A stretch of DNA of 64,000 bases from Pelodera strongyloides. Taxonomy: Eukaryota > Nematoda > Chromadorea > Rhabditida > Rhabditidae. The stretch lies in contig JAANDG010000141.1 of the NCBI GenBank assembly GCA_036852015.1, positions 212,815 to 276,814 on the forward strand, read 5' to 3'. Under the pieces are notes generated by a model. That model ran no database searches. It was given only the letters and a program-made list of their open reading frames with translations, and was not told the origin of the DNA. Both the position numbers and the translations under genes were made by a program. Below, in pieces: positions 1-13,500 of the stretch (position 1 is its first letter; the number at the start of each line of letters is the position of its first letter).

Positions 1-3000
1 TTATTGCACCAGTTCACAAAAATTATTTGTACGAACATCATCATTGCTTGAAACAGTGATTTTTCTTTATGTCTTATCATTTAGTTGGCCGCTGGTTTCA
101 CATCCATTGTACAAAATCTGCAATCCGGATGGATCGGAAGTTACGTCCTGATTACTTTCAACTGTGAGTGCTTAATTCATTGCTGTGAAATGAATCCACC
201 TTAGATTTTAAACAAATGCCATATTTTTATTAATGAAGATCTCTTATATGTGGTAGTCAGTATCATATGCACGTTTTCAGCACAAGGAGTCAAGTTCACG
301 CAATTACCTACCACAGACCCAGCACAGATTGTTTCCGCCATTAATCAAAGAATCCCACTAGCAACTGACACAGCCAAGTGCAGCATGCCACTTTATGGGT
401 ATGTGAGCGATATAAATTTAACACTGGAATTATAAAGTCACTACTATAAAGTCACCATAACGTCGAGCAATTTGTCATCTGGAACTCGTCGCCTACTGCT
501 CAGGACCTCTGCGGAACATTTCATAAGCAAACCTTGAAATTGTACTTTAACTCTCAAGCCTCACTCACTTTTAATCCAATATCTGTTCAGGGCTGTGGGC
601 TCTACATTTGATCTCGTCCAGGGCACAATTGAAGCACAGGTTCTCCTGGTAACATCTTCGGAGGCCTCAGATTTGGCAACGCGCATACCTGTTGTTGAGA
701 AGATCACCACTCTTTCACCCAGGGTAACCATTTTTCGGCTCGATTGAACTTTTCATAGCCAAACTATGCAGAACAGATTGAACATTTGCTAATTTTCTGT
801 CAGGTTAAAATCCATTGGATCTGTTTAGCTCCACTACATTTACACGTCGACAGCTGGATGTACGTACAATGCATCAGTGCCGAACAGTGGTGGAATCCAG
901 CACTTCCTGAGATTTGCATATGCTACCGGTGGAAGTGGTATCTTCATCTCGCAAGCAGATGTAACCACGGTAGGCATAATAACTTTTAGAAAAAGAAACA
1001 CTATCTCGGCCAAATGCTCCTTAGAAACAGTCACGTTTTTAGGCACTGCAAGCCTATGTTCCCGCTCAATACCACGCCTATCCAATGCTCTACCCGACAT
1101 TCACAGATTCCCAGTGTACCAGCGAAACTTGGTAAGATTCGAATATTCCGTATCGTAAGGAATATAAAATATTTGCACTTAAAGCTGCATTTTAACAAAC
1201 GAAGTTTCATTTTATTTCATGACGACGAATTGAAAGAAAGTCAATGGCTAACCCAACAGGAAGATCAGCCATTTTCTCACTGAGATATTAATGTATGTTC
1301 CAGGTACCTGCAAGTCGATAACAACTCTTCGGATATCTATGTGGCAGCGGTGTCTGATATTGGCATGCTTTCAGCCGTCAACCCATTCGGAGGTACTTTT
1401 ATCGTGTACCTGTAAATTGAGAGTTTTGTTTCAAATATCACCAACAATGTGGCATTTCAAGCATATTACTTGCAGATGGAATCCCGGTGAATCCAATGTT
1501 CACTTCCGGAAAGACAACATACTACCACTTGAAGCCACAATATGGAGGAATTCACATCTTAAATGCTAGTTTTTCAACAACACATAAAATCATAAAGCTT
1601 CAATAAACGGAAAAAAATAAGAGGCAAACACCGAGTAGAACAAGAATACAAGCATGTGATTTGTTGGTGACGCCGGTTTGTTTCGTGTTAGTTTAAAATG
1701 CAAAAAAAATGGTTGAGAAAAGTGTGAAGTAGACTTCTTGCAGTACGCATCGCCTGGACCTTGCTATGTGTCGGTCCTCGGTCAGGGTGGCCCTCGAGTT
1801 TTCACTGGCTTTGTTCAACCCACTTCTGCCGATCCTACCGGAGCACATACCGATATCATCACTACGGATGCTCTCCTTGGTAGGATTTGCATAGATCAAT
1901 AAGTAGCTAGCTTTCCTCTGATTGTCTCTAGTGAACTGCAGATAATAAGCAGTCCATGTTCTTTAGGAACAAACGCTCCCGTTGTACACCTCGAAATGCC
2001 GATGCGCGAGAGAAGTCATCTTCGATACATTGAAATGTGGGACCCACAAACTAACCGGGTATGCTTGTCTTGCGTGATAACCAAAGCACAACTAGTGGCA
2101 CTCACTGACAAAATTCATCTTTGCTAATTCGTGCTTTTCAGGCATACCGCAGCGAGCTGTTTAGACGCGAGAACTGCTTCATGGAATATTATGCGGATCC
2201 CTTCCAGTGCAACGTAAGTTACGTCATGAGTACCAGTTCAACTACGTGTGAATTGATCGGTTAAACTTTTGCGAAGAACTGCAACTAAAGAAATACTCCA
2301 TGAGCACATCACATCACATTTATTTTAGCAAACCGAGTTCTTCCTGATGGTGATCAGCGGTTTCGACGAACTTTACCAACCGTTCGAAAGATTGGCTGTA
2401 TCCTTCTGCCTAACAACAGGTATGACGATTCACATATATTACATTTCAACTTACGAAAGAACGAGCAACCGAAACCCCAAAATATAATGCTAGATTTGTG
2501 GGTTCCCCACTCCAATCTCTAATTAACTTGTGGGTAAGGTAGCGAAATACACACTGCTCAGAACGAAGACTGAAAAGATATGTCGTTCCAGTTCCAACTG
2601 GAGCTCCTCCAACTCCTCCAATAACCCAAGGACCGCCAGTAACCGGTCAGGTTACGACAACCACGACAATCCCTCCAACCACCTCATATGGATTGCCTAA
2701 CATTATGGTCGACATCTACTTTGCAATTGATGTCACGAGCACATCAAAAAATAACATTGACGAGGTACCCAAATAGTAGCCGAAGTGTATTCTACTATTC
2801 TTAAAGGAACGACTAATGAATGTGCCTTAAATGCATTCTTTAGAATAAAACATATAATACAGACAAATTAAGAGAAATCACGGTATGTCGTCAAGATAAT
2901 ATCGATTTTCACAATAATACAAATGAATCGAGTTTCAGATGATCACATTTGTGAAGACCCTATTGCTGCCATTCACCGTTGGACAGTCATATACTCGCGT

Positions 3001-4140
3001 TGGATTTATTCCCGTAATGAGTATCGGCGCCTTTGTTACTGCTCCTCTCTCTGCTAGTTCGGGAACGGTGAGGCAACTATTTCTATAAAAACGCATTCTT
3101 TATTTTCGTCACCAGCGAACATGCCTTCAAATGGATACGTAGAGTTCGATGAAAGTTAGTAAATGTTAATATTACAGAACTCCGTCTTCACCGCTTTGGG
3201 AGCACTCAAGACCACGTACCAAGACTTCGACGAAACTGGACCTATCCTTGGAGCGTAGGGCATTTCTCAATGATTTTTCTGACTAGAAGGACACTAACTT
3301 TCCAAACAGCAAATCAAACCTCAATTTATACATTCATAGCATTACGCAGAACTTTTCAGGGATTTGGATTACCTGCTGAAACCGGAATATCTGACAAACC
3401 AGGCTGGTTACAGAGCAAATCTGAAGAACCATGTTGTCATCTACCTCACATCCAGCACAACGTTTGTTTTTTCTTCATTTTTCAGCGCATTCGTGTGCTT
3501 GTCACAAAGATGTGCAAAATCACAGAAAAATATATCTATAATTAAAATATCAAGTACAATTAAGACAGCGAAACGGTAATCAGGGACATGTGTACAAAGT
3601 ATGTGAAAATTCTGGGTAAAAACCGAACAAAGGTATGAAATGCAAAAATGTTTCAGGATATCTGACCTGGACGACGCTGTTCGGAACGCCAATCTAATGC
3701 GCTCTATGGGTGACTATGGACAAATTGCAATTGCCTACAAATCAGGAGGAACTGGGGCTGCAGATCTTAAGGTACGATTGTTTTTTTTTTGTTCAATACT
3801 ACTTTTGACCAGAAGCTGAACTCCAGCACCATGATTGATATTTTCAGAAGGTCGTTGGTCCCTCTAACTCAGCCACGTGTGTCTTTACTGCCGAAGACGA
3901 GCACAGCCTCAACACCGATGTGGCCAAGAAGGTCCAACAGCTCATTTTCGACAACGAGTGGGTTTTATGAATCTATACACGTTGATTAGCCGAAAGTGCA
4001 CAGAGAAACACATGTTTCGTTTTCGAAGAGAACAAATTTCCAAACATAATTTTCCTCATTGGTTTCAGTTTTCTGAGTTTGTGTTCTACAATGTCTAACA
4101 CTCCTATTTTAGCCAAAGCGGCATCTACTGCAAGAACTGA
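1..4140 (+). CDS. Secreted VWFA-domain protein (3' part)
   Basis: The gene enters from the left edge, so the start is not in the window. Eighteen phase-consistent exons are visible: 85-163, 281-398, 591-723, 829-969, 1043-1131, 1304-1392, 1476-1568, 1733-1879, 1967-2058, 2142-2213, 2329-2419, 2562-2764, 2939-3067, 3178-3254, 3360-3461, 3657-3771, 3848-3957 and 4113-4140, giving at least 635 residues. The N-terminal part is beta-rich and Cys-containing. A Pro/Thr-rich linker follows in exon 2562-2764, and then a C-terminal von Willebrand A domain that begins NIMVDIYFAIDVTST and ends GIYCKN. The MIDAS site reads D-V-T-S-T in place of the usual DxSxS. The layout resembles large extracellular nematode proteins (IRG-7-like); that likeness is from memory. 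The 1568/1733 junction has weak splice sites and is the least certain. A likely role is extracellular binding or adhesion. Confidence 0.75.
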
Positions 4141-4186
4141 CCGCCGACATCTCTATGCAGGAAAACCGATAATATTGAACTTTCCT

Positions 4187-4196
4187 AATAAATAAA
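4187..4196 (+). promoter_or_regulatory. Polyadenylation signal of the VWFA gene
   Basis: Two overlapping AATAAA hexamers begin 47 bases after the stop codon, a usual distance for a nematode 3' end. Confidence 0.65.
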
Positions 4197-4559
4197 TTGT
4201 TAATAAAAATTGCGTTCTGTGGAGAAAGGGAGCATTTTTTTTGCAAGTAAGGATTATGCACTATGATTAAAGTGCCCGTTGTGACGTCATACACTATGAG
4301 TAACAGTTGGCAGGAAGAGCTGTTCTAAGAGGGCCATTTGTCTGCACTCTCTTGCTCTAGTTCTCTTGATCACTGCGATTTCTTCCACTCTTAGTACCCA
4401 TTTCAACATATCACACATCCATCCCCTATTCAACTTCCCGGCACTAAACATTAGAACTGACCAATATTCATTTAACATTTTTTTACTAGCAACGGCATGT
4501 CCAAACCGTAAACACATGTTGTACACTACCGTGATATCTGCTGTACTCAACGTTGCAAA

Positions 4560-7500
4560 ATGGTGATACTGTTATTGTTTATCACACTGCTAGAAATTGT
4601 TGGCGCACAGGTGCTTGAAAAATCCCGATCAGTATGGGTGGAACAAGGACTTGTTCGGTGAGCAGTTGAATAGAGTCAATAAGAATAATAAGAAAATATC
4701 TCTTTGTACTCGACTGCACGCATATGAGAGATGCTTTTGCACAGTTCTGGCAGTTTTCAACCATTGAAGAAATATAATTTTTGCATATAAAAGTTAGCAA
4801 TCCCATTTTAAGGGAAATTTTGAAGTGTGCTGCAAATAAGTGCCAACTTAGTTTTACTCGATGCAAAAACAATTTTGATTAGTGGTCGAGCGTTTGTATC
4901 GCATAGAGAAAACGCCGTTCAAAGCAAATTTGTGTGTTTACAAAAGTTACTGATTTTCTGTTTTAGAGGAAAAATTTACAAATTTGATGATCGTTACATT
5001 CAAATATTTCGCGGAATACCATATGCTGAGCCACCAGTCGGCGAGCTTCGATTCAAGGTATTTTCACGCAAACTACTCTTTCCTTTTGATTTGTGCACTT
5101 GTCAACGCATTTTGATATATTGACTAGCACGTGAACTTGTCCCACAATTCTTCGTGTTTTGTGGGTGTGTAATGTGGTCGTGGTGCAATGTAATGATGAT
5201 AGGACACCTCTTTGGTCTATTATTGATCTGGAAGTGGACCCCGGTCGTAGAACATCAATCATATGAAAAATAATGGTAATAAAGGGGTCTCACATGAGGG
5301 AATGAGAAAACACTTGCTCACTGTTGCCGAAACAGAGGCGTGTTCATAACGGGACCCTGGATTCTACATGCTTGTCTATGTGTGAGGATTGTATGACTGA
5401 ATAAAGTGGTATTCATATAACAGGAAAGTTAACTGAAAAACCTCATTGCAGAAACCGGTGAAAAAATCACGATGGCACCAGGAGCTATCAGCAGTGGAAT
5501 ACGGCGCTCCTTGCTTACAATTTATGGAATTTCACAAGCAAGACAAATTCGCTGGAGAAAATATGGCCAGAGAGAGCGAAGATTGTCTTTACTTGAATGT
5601 TTTCTCTCCATATGTGAGTTAGTTTTTGTTTGGTGTTTGCATTAACACACTCTATCTTTCTGCCGCTCTGTTTCTCCTCAATTGCTGGGAGGAAATATAC
5701 ATGACACATTCACGTTCGTACTACATTACAATTTCTAAGAAACATTTGCATGCAAACTATTTTGTGGAACATTTATTTCAACGTCCGTTTCATTAAGGAC
5801 CTTGAAGACGAGTCTGCCGTGTACCCAATACTTGTGTGGATTCATGGAGGTTCATTTCTGGCTGGATCAGGCGACACTGGTATTGACATGGAAGTTGTGG
5901 CCCGAAACATTGTCTTCAAAGGTGTCACCCTCGTCACAATCAACTACCGGCTTGGACCACTCGGTAGCTTTACTTTATGGGACTATATTTTTACTATCAT
6001 AATTTATCTTGGTCTAAAAAGCTTGAACTCTTATTTTACTAGAGTTTTATTTTAGGCTTTCTCAATATGAACGACGGTGACAAGATTGAAGGCAATTTTG
6101 GTATATGGGACATGGTTGGTTTTATATATTTGGTTAGTATGTATTGCTAAATATGGAGAAATATTCCGAATGCACGAAAAGGTTATATCCCAACACAAAT
6201 CAATAATTACACATTAGGGATATCTACGCTTATGCAAAGAGAAAATACACTACTTGTCGGCCGTATTCAATTTGAATTAACAACATTCATTCGTTCATAA
6301 TTCAGGTGATGGCACTCCAATGGATTCAGGCCAATATGAAACAGTTCAATGGCGATCCAAACAGTGTCACTATTATGGGAGAAAGCGCGGGAGCTGCAGC
6401 AGTATCAGCACTGGCACTTAGCCCGAAGACGACAAGTAATATATAGTCTTATCGTTTATATGGGTATTGAACATGTAGAAGACCGTGTTCCAACAGCCAT
6501 AATAAGTCATTATGCTTCGCAACACAGTGTACAAACCAGTATTCCATCATGCCATCATCTCCCTCCTCTATTCTATGCAGAGGTCGTCTTTGAACTTTCT
6601 GTATTAATAAAACGGTCAACATGTGATTGATAAATATGATGACAGATATTCCTCCCAAATTTGTTTCTATGAAAACGTTCAGATCTTGTTCACCAAGCAA
6701 TCATAATGTCTGGATCCTCCACTGCTGGGTGGGCTCTTCACAGACACGGTACCCCTGCGTGGAGTGTTGACAATCTTGCCGCATACCTCAGGTCAGCTTT
6801 TTAATTCTTTTTCTGGATTTTATCTTTTTTAACCTTCATTTTTTATTAGAGTGTTGGGATGAATCTTCGTGTGACTTTGTTAGCGATTTTGTATACATGA
6901 ATTTTTCGTGTACTTATTTTTTAATCATTGCTAACGTTGAACTCTTTATCGGCATTGGATCGACCACCAGAAAAAACAAAGAAAGTAAAAGTATAGATTA
7001 CGTTGCAAATTAAAAAGAATTTCTGATTAACACAGGCCTAAATTACGAGTTGAAGCTAGCAAATGAGTTCGAAGAATCAAAATTCGTCCGTTGAACTTAA
7101 TCACCACGTGATCGATATCGATAACTGCCATTCGGCCACTGCAATGCACACCGTGCTTTTCAAGTGCCGCGTTTGGGGAAACAAGTTCACCACGGTTGAA
7201 ACATGTCATCGCTAAGTTTTCATACACAAGCTGAACGTTCCTTTTTCTATCCTCGATAAGAATTTTGCTCACTGTATTGTTGGAACTTCTCCAAATACGT
7301 AGGCGAGTCAGTGGATCGTAGAATATGAGCATTGTGTCATTCCCGGAGGCTTCCGCTAGTGATGCGCTTGATTCAAAACCTGTCACTTTGTTTCCTTCAA
7401 TGCGACATTCCTGTGTCAAGAATAGGTTCAGTGTCGGTGTCTTCGAATTCCAGATTAGTGGCGTGCGCCTGGCCAAGCTGATTTTTGGAATCAACGCGAG

Positions 7501-10500
7501 GTTGGAGAATTTACCGATGGGAACTAGTATGTCAGCACTAATGTTTCTAATCCATAGGTTGGTGGATGGGACAGAACCGCTTGCCCAATTTATTTGAAGA
7601 TGGGCCCGATTGCCTTCGGAGACTCGCTTTCTTAACAGCTCCATACCTTGCATGTTCATTTGTGGCAGGTAGCGTTCCAGTATGAATGTAGAGTAATACG
7701 GTAAACCTGTGAAATTGTGAAAAGTGACAAAAATGTCCGCCTTATCCAGTACTGTGGCTCTTTTTAGCAGTTGATAAGTATCAACGCCGGTATCTTCACT
7801 TGTGCCGTTATTGTTCATCAATTCTCGCAGTGTATGGAAATTCGGGTGAGCAGATGCTGTGAAAGTCAACGCTTTTTCATACTGTGATCCTGTAGCCACT
7901 TCGAAGCCGACAAACATAGACCTTTCGCAAACGGTGCGGCCTAAATACTCTGTTGGATTTAGAACCGTTTTCGGAAATAGAACGTATCCAACTGAGTCGA
8001 GTGAATCGATCATTCGATATTCAGCCAATGTAGACAGGGAGTTGGAATTAGAAACAAAGCAAAACTGAAAATCCTTCTGGCATCCAATCCTCAGGTCGAA
8101 CGTTCTTGAATACTCGGAATCGATCTCATCAAAGTGAACACGTAACGTCGAGAGTCCATTCCGGCTAACTTCCTTCGCTTGAGTGATGAGTGCCAAAACG
8201 TCGCATTGATTAGAGCCGTATAGTCTCATCGCGTGTTTTCTCAGTTCTTTTTCAAGGTAGGGAAAATGTTCAAACCCTTCATTCTCTATCGACCAGTCGC
8301 CTCGAATCTGAACTTCATTGTTAGACGATCCATGTCTCGTCAGCTCGAAGGTATTCCAGCCATAGATAAGAGCCTCCATCCAATATGGTGTATTCAGTAG
8401 ACATGTGCGGTATTTAAGACAAAACTCCTGTCCCAAGAAGAAGAAACCAATATTCTTCCGGTGACTTGCAAACCTTCCCACGATTCGCGGTTCGAAGTCA
8501 CGATATCTGGCCTGAGACAGCCCTTCATGTTTCGTCGTTCCAATAAAATTGCTTGCCTTGCTTCTCATTGCAAATTTCACTTCTGGCAAAAACAGGGGCT
8601 CAATTACAGCGTTCCCGAATGTATCTGGCACTTTCACCCTGAGGCTCATGGGAATACGCATTTGGAGTGAGTGAAATATGCTCGTGCCCACAGGTCCCTG
8701 TGGTGTTCCTACGTTCATCTCAACAACGTGCGTCACAATGCCACTGTTATCCATTGTACTCTCCAATTCAAGGGTATCATATTGTCTTCGCAAGCGTGTT
8801 ACCGTATCAAGTGAAAAAGTTGATGGCAACTTTCCCGAAATTCTCAACGGCATCCCAATTGATGTTGCGATTGTTCGTGAACACTCGTAGAAAAAAGCGA
8901 GGAATAGTGAAGAAATTCTGATTCCGGTGTTCTCGAGCGATTGAAGCAAGCGGGTCGGATTTTTAAGCGTACGCACAACGCTTTCCTCATCCAGGTTCTT
9001 TCCGTCAAAAGAGATAAAGCCCAGATCCAAGTTTTTGTAACGAATGTGTACGTATGCATGGGCATTCGCAGATACGTTTTGGTCCCGACGTGGAAAACGA
9101 TTGATGTCATAGTATCTTTCCAAAATGTGAAGCATCCGAGATTCCAGACCAACTTGCGAGAAACCAACTTGTAAGTAATGTTTGTTCCATTGACCTCCAT
9201 AGATTGTGTCCAGGGAAAGTAGAAGCTCGCTTGGAATCAGTCCATTTTGCTTGGCCAGGGACAAAAGGTCAAAGGTAGCTCCAACGTGCATATGTCCCAA
9301 GTAATGGGGTGAATGTGCGAACTTTGCTTTCAGAACGCGCATTTCCCGATCCTCAACACTTCTCATAGCTTGCTTGATTCGATCGCCGAGCCTGAACAAG
9401 ACTAATTTGTGATTAAACCATAATTATGTTTTTGAACAATTAAAAAATTAAAGACAATGACTATTAAAACCAACTTTTGCTCACATGGATTCCTGGTCTT
9501 TGTGTATCCGAGTAATGTGGAATAGGTGAACGCTTGAACGGCCTCGTTTTGCTCCTGTCTCATTTGCTGAACAATTTGCTCAAGCATGGATGAAGTGACC
9601 AACTGCGTGTGGAGGAGGTGGTGAAGAGCATTCATTCTCAGAGTAGAAGGTTCCGAACAATTGAGAAACATGGTCACCAGAACCTTAAGACAAATATTAA
9701 GTGATCTACCATTATGCATGATCATTATTTAACCTGAAAACAGTAATTCCACACAATGAAACGAAACCTCTTGAATGACACGCCGTGGTTCACGATTCGA
9801 TAACTTATGTCCGTCGGTCATCTGTCTGAATGCATCCATGGCTTGAAGCCTGACCATATGATGCTCTGTTCCGGAAATTATAGCAGACAAATAGGGAATA
9901 AACTCAGTGAGACCAGAATTAGCAACCGTCTTCAAAGCGAGCACCTGAAATGTAGGGCATGATTTCTTCAAATGTTATAATTTGTTACTGAATTTCTTTT
10001 AGTCTGTTTTGCATTATTGCAATACAATGAATGGGTGGGAACTTAGCTTGTCATCCAGGTTTGTAGCACTATCGTAAATCGAAGTGAGAATATTGTGATA
10101 GCGTTGTCTCAATTGTGAGTCACAACTCGCGATGCCATGGTGAAAAGACACTGGCCGGTCTTCATGTTTTCCACACAGTCCGTTCATTAGTGTGCCGATT
10201 ATTAGAAACACACTCTGTCGGAGTGTCTGAAAATGGTGCGCCACACGTGTAATCAACCTTTTGTTTATGGACACATAAGAACTGTTCAACAGGTTGCCAT
10301 GCGGCGCTAACAAGTGTTTTGCAGTAATAAGATGATGCATTGATCGTTCACAGCTTTGCGGTCACATAGTTTTACCAATTGGAAATCAGATTTTTGTTAT
10401 TTTATGGAAATGTCATTTTATTGAAAATTGCTGGAGTGTGCGAACTTTGCTTTCATAACACAAACCTCACTTTCCTGAACTGGGGTTTCCTCCGCGAACC

Positions 10501-13500
10501 GAAGTAATTCGCTTATCATTTCATCAGAAGGTGTTTGTGTGTCAATGAATCCACGAATGTACAGGGCGGTTCTTTCTGCCGAAACGACGCCTTTTCGATG
10601 GCATTCCAGAAGATAGTCGAGCGCCACCTAGCATTGAAATTGAAAACTCGTATATTTAAGTATAAGTGTGCAGAAAACGTAATATAAATAAAAAGGTTAA
10701 TTAACTGGGCAATATAAGTGATATGTGATAGAAAATTATCAGAATAGCAAGCAGGACGAAATACGTATAAACACACGTCTAAAAATAATTTCAAGGTGAC
10801 AATACTAAAGCTGTGTGGTAGAAAACACCTTACCTTCGATCTTGCAATAGAGAGAGACTCAAGCAAAATGTTTCTCATTCTCTCCTTGAAGGGTTGAAAA
10901 TCCGGGTTGATTAGCTCAGCTTCAATCCTGCGCAACTGTTCAGTTGTGCACAGACGCAAAAGGTCAACGAGATGGGTCATCTTGTGGTTAGCGCTGTTTA
11001 GCCTGAACATTTGCATACTTACTGTGGATGACTAAGACAGGAACAAGATCATGCATAATAATAATTACATAATTAAAAAAAAAACGTACTCATTCGGTGA
11101 TAGCTGGTGAATATCGTTGATTAATTCAATTGATGCTCCGACGACATCTCCATGCATATGCTGGATCTTTGCGTGTAGATGGTTGTCCCCTGTACGTAGC
11201 CATTCTTCCGTTAGCATTTCATGGTCGTAATCATAAGAAAGCCTTCTTTCGACCAGCTTAGGACCAGTATTTGTCAAAACCGGCATTTCTTCGAACGTCT
11301 TCCGTTTGACAAGTGCTAGGTCCATCTTCACGAATGTTCCAAGGACCTATGTAAAAACTAAACTTTCATTGTTTCCACGACTGTGCAGGTAACCAACTAA
11401 GGCTCATATTCATTCTTGGGAGTTACTTGTGAAAGAACAATTGCCTACCTTGTATTTCTTGGCCATTGGTGCCAAAATATATTGCGACCTCGTCTGCGCC
11501 CTCTCAAGTTCCAGTTTTCCGTTCCGTGCTCTAACTGTCTGAGTAGTTATCGATTGACTGTCAGTGTTCCTCTCGGCTGCATTCATGTGATGTTCGGTGC
11601 TCTCCATACACTGTGCTCCAAAGCGGAAGTTGTATCGGATATCAAATCGGTTACGGCATGATTCAAAGTTTGTTGTGCTGTGTATCTAAATACACAAGTT
11701 TAATTTGCTAAATAGGATGTGGGTAATTAATTATACGGTATACATCCGCACTCACATGTAGTGTGTCTCCAACTTTGGTCGTGGTGAACAATCGCTCGCA
11801 TGTTCCTTCAACGCTTTCCTATATAATAGTAGATTATTAGTGAAGAAGAGCTATCGGTGTGCTTCACAACGCTTCTATTTGACAAGGGCCCAAAATGGCC
11901 GAATGGGAACGGACATTGAATGAGCTCCACTAAAGGGCCACGGTCACCTTTTTGCCCCTTGTGTATACTCTGTGTTTTTATTATCGGAATAATATGGATG
12001 TTGGGCTAGGTATTTTTCGTCGCCGTTTTACTGGGTGAATGTGCATTTCCTGAAAAAATTTTTTTAAAAGGGACAAAAAGGTGGCCGCGTCCCCTTAAGT
12101 CAATGTTTTTGGTGAAACTGAATGGCTGAACGGTGAATTCGATAATTTTCACAGGACATATATGAAGGTTACCTTTAGTTCGCGATATGATGAGTCTTGT
12201 TGCTCATTTACTGTGTTTGGTTGGTTCGTACCCCAGTTGAGCATGCTCAGAACTGCCTTTTTGATGTTGATGGACCAGGGCTCATCTTCCTCACACACAA
12301 ACAAATCCGCAATACTTCCGTTAGTCCAGATGAAGGAGATTGGGAGTTCGAGAGAATTCTAAACTATGTTCTATTCACATTTAAAAATATTCAGCAACTG
12401 ATACGACACGAAATAAGTTTGGATCCGTGGGTATAAAGAACTTATCAAAGACAATCAATGATCAAGCACTTCCCTTGAGTTCTTCAAAGTCGTCACTCTC
12501 AGAATCAAACACCAAGTCGCCAGTATCGAGAAACTCGTCTGTATTGAAGTTATCGTTGAAGCCCCGCACAGTTCCTGTATTCTTCAGCTGAAGTGTTGCC
12601 TTCTCGCCATTTATTTTGAGCTGAACACCGCTATGGATTGCTTGCACCGAAAACCTAAAGGAGTGTATTACAAGTCATATGTATTAATAGTTCCATGGAT
12701 ATTCCAAAAAAAAAAAGAACTCAGCAAATTGCTTACGATGATCCGGATGCAGGAATTCCAGTCGCGATCTCTCCATGGTATTCATACAAGAAATAGTCAA
12801 TAGTCCTGAAAAATGCTCACGCAAAAAAAAATGTGATTGTCACCGTCACGAAAATATCTTGCCTTTCACAGCATTCAAAAATAGCGGCAGGCTTTCTCTT
12901 ATTTCTGTTCCCTTAGTTCTCTTATTGCTTTCTCATATTTTCGTTTTTACATGCATTTTATTAACAAGTATCTAAGTCTCCAATTTGATGTCCCTTTACG
13001 GGTACCCATACCCTGGGCACACGCCTTGTGGTATAATATACCATAACTCTTCATGTGTTATGAATACACGCAGAAGCGTGTTATCTTTGAAAATGAGTTT
13101 GTTCACAAACAAACCAACTGATAAAAAAGTAGGTTGTCTATTTTAAGTGCTTTGATCTTTATGGATTTCGCTCGTGGTTTTCTTTCTATAATTATTTTAT
13201 ATCTTAGAAAACATTACCCTATTGTGTTACTACCTTCCTAGCTAAAATGCCTATTAAGAATAAGAAATTATTTGCGTGACATACGCACACGCCAACCATG
13301 AATAACCATACCTTGCATGTGTTACATGATGATGTGTTAAAAGTAAGCAGAGGAGCAGCAACAGTTTCATATTGGAGCCGACAAGGAACCCAAATGAATA
13401 ATAAACCCAGCATTTTCCTCTCTATTATCTTTGTTTAAGTAGGTGTCAATCAAATGACTGACTCAAAAATCTTTAACCCCTCTATTTTTACAAGATGTGT

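Noticed and set aside
12197..12436. 79-codon plus-strand frame
   Set aside because: It is antisense to exon 4 of the lipid transfer gene, whose minus-strand reading matches the vitellogenin N-terminal domain.
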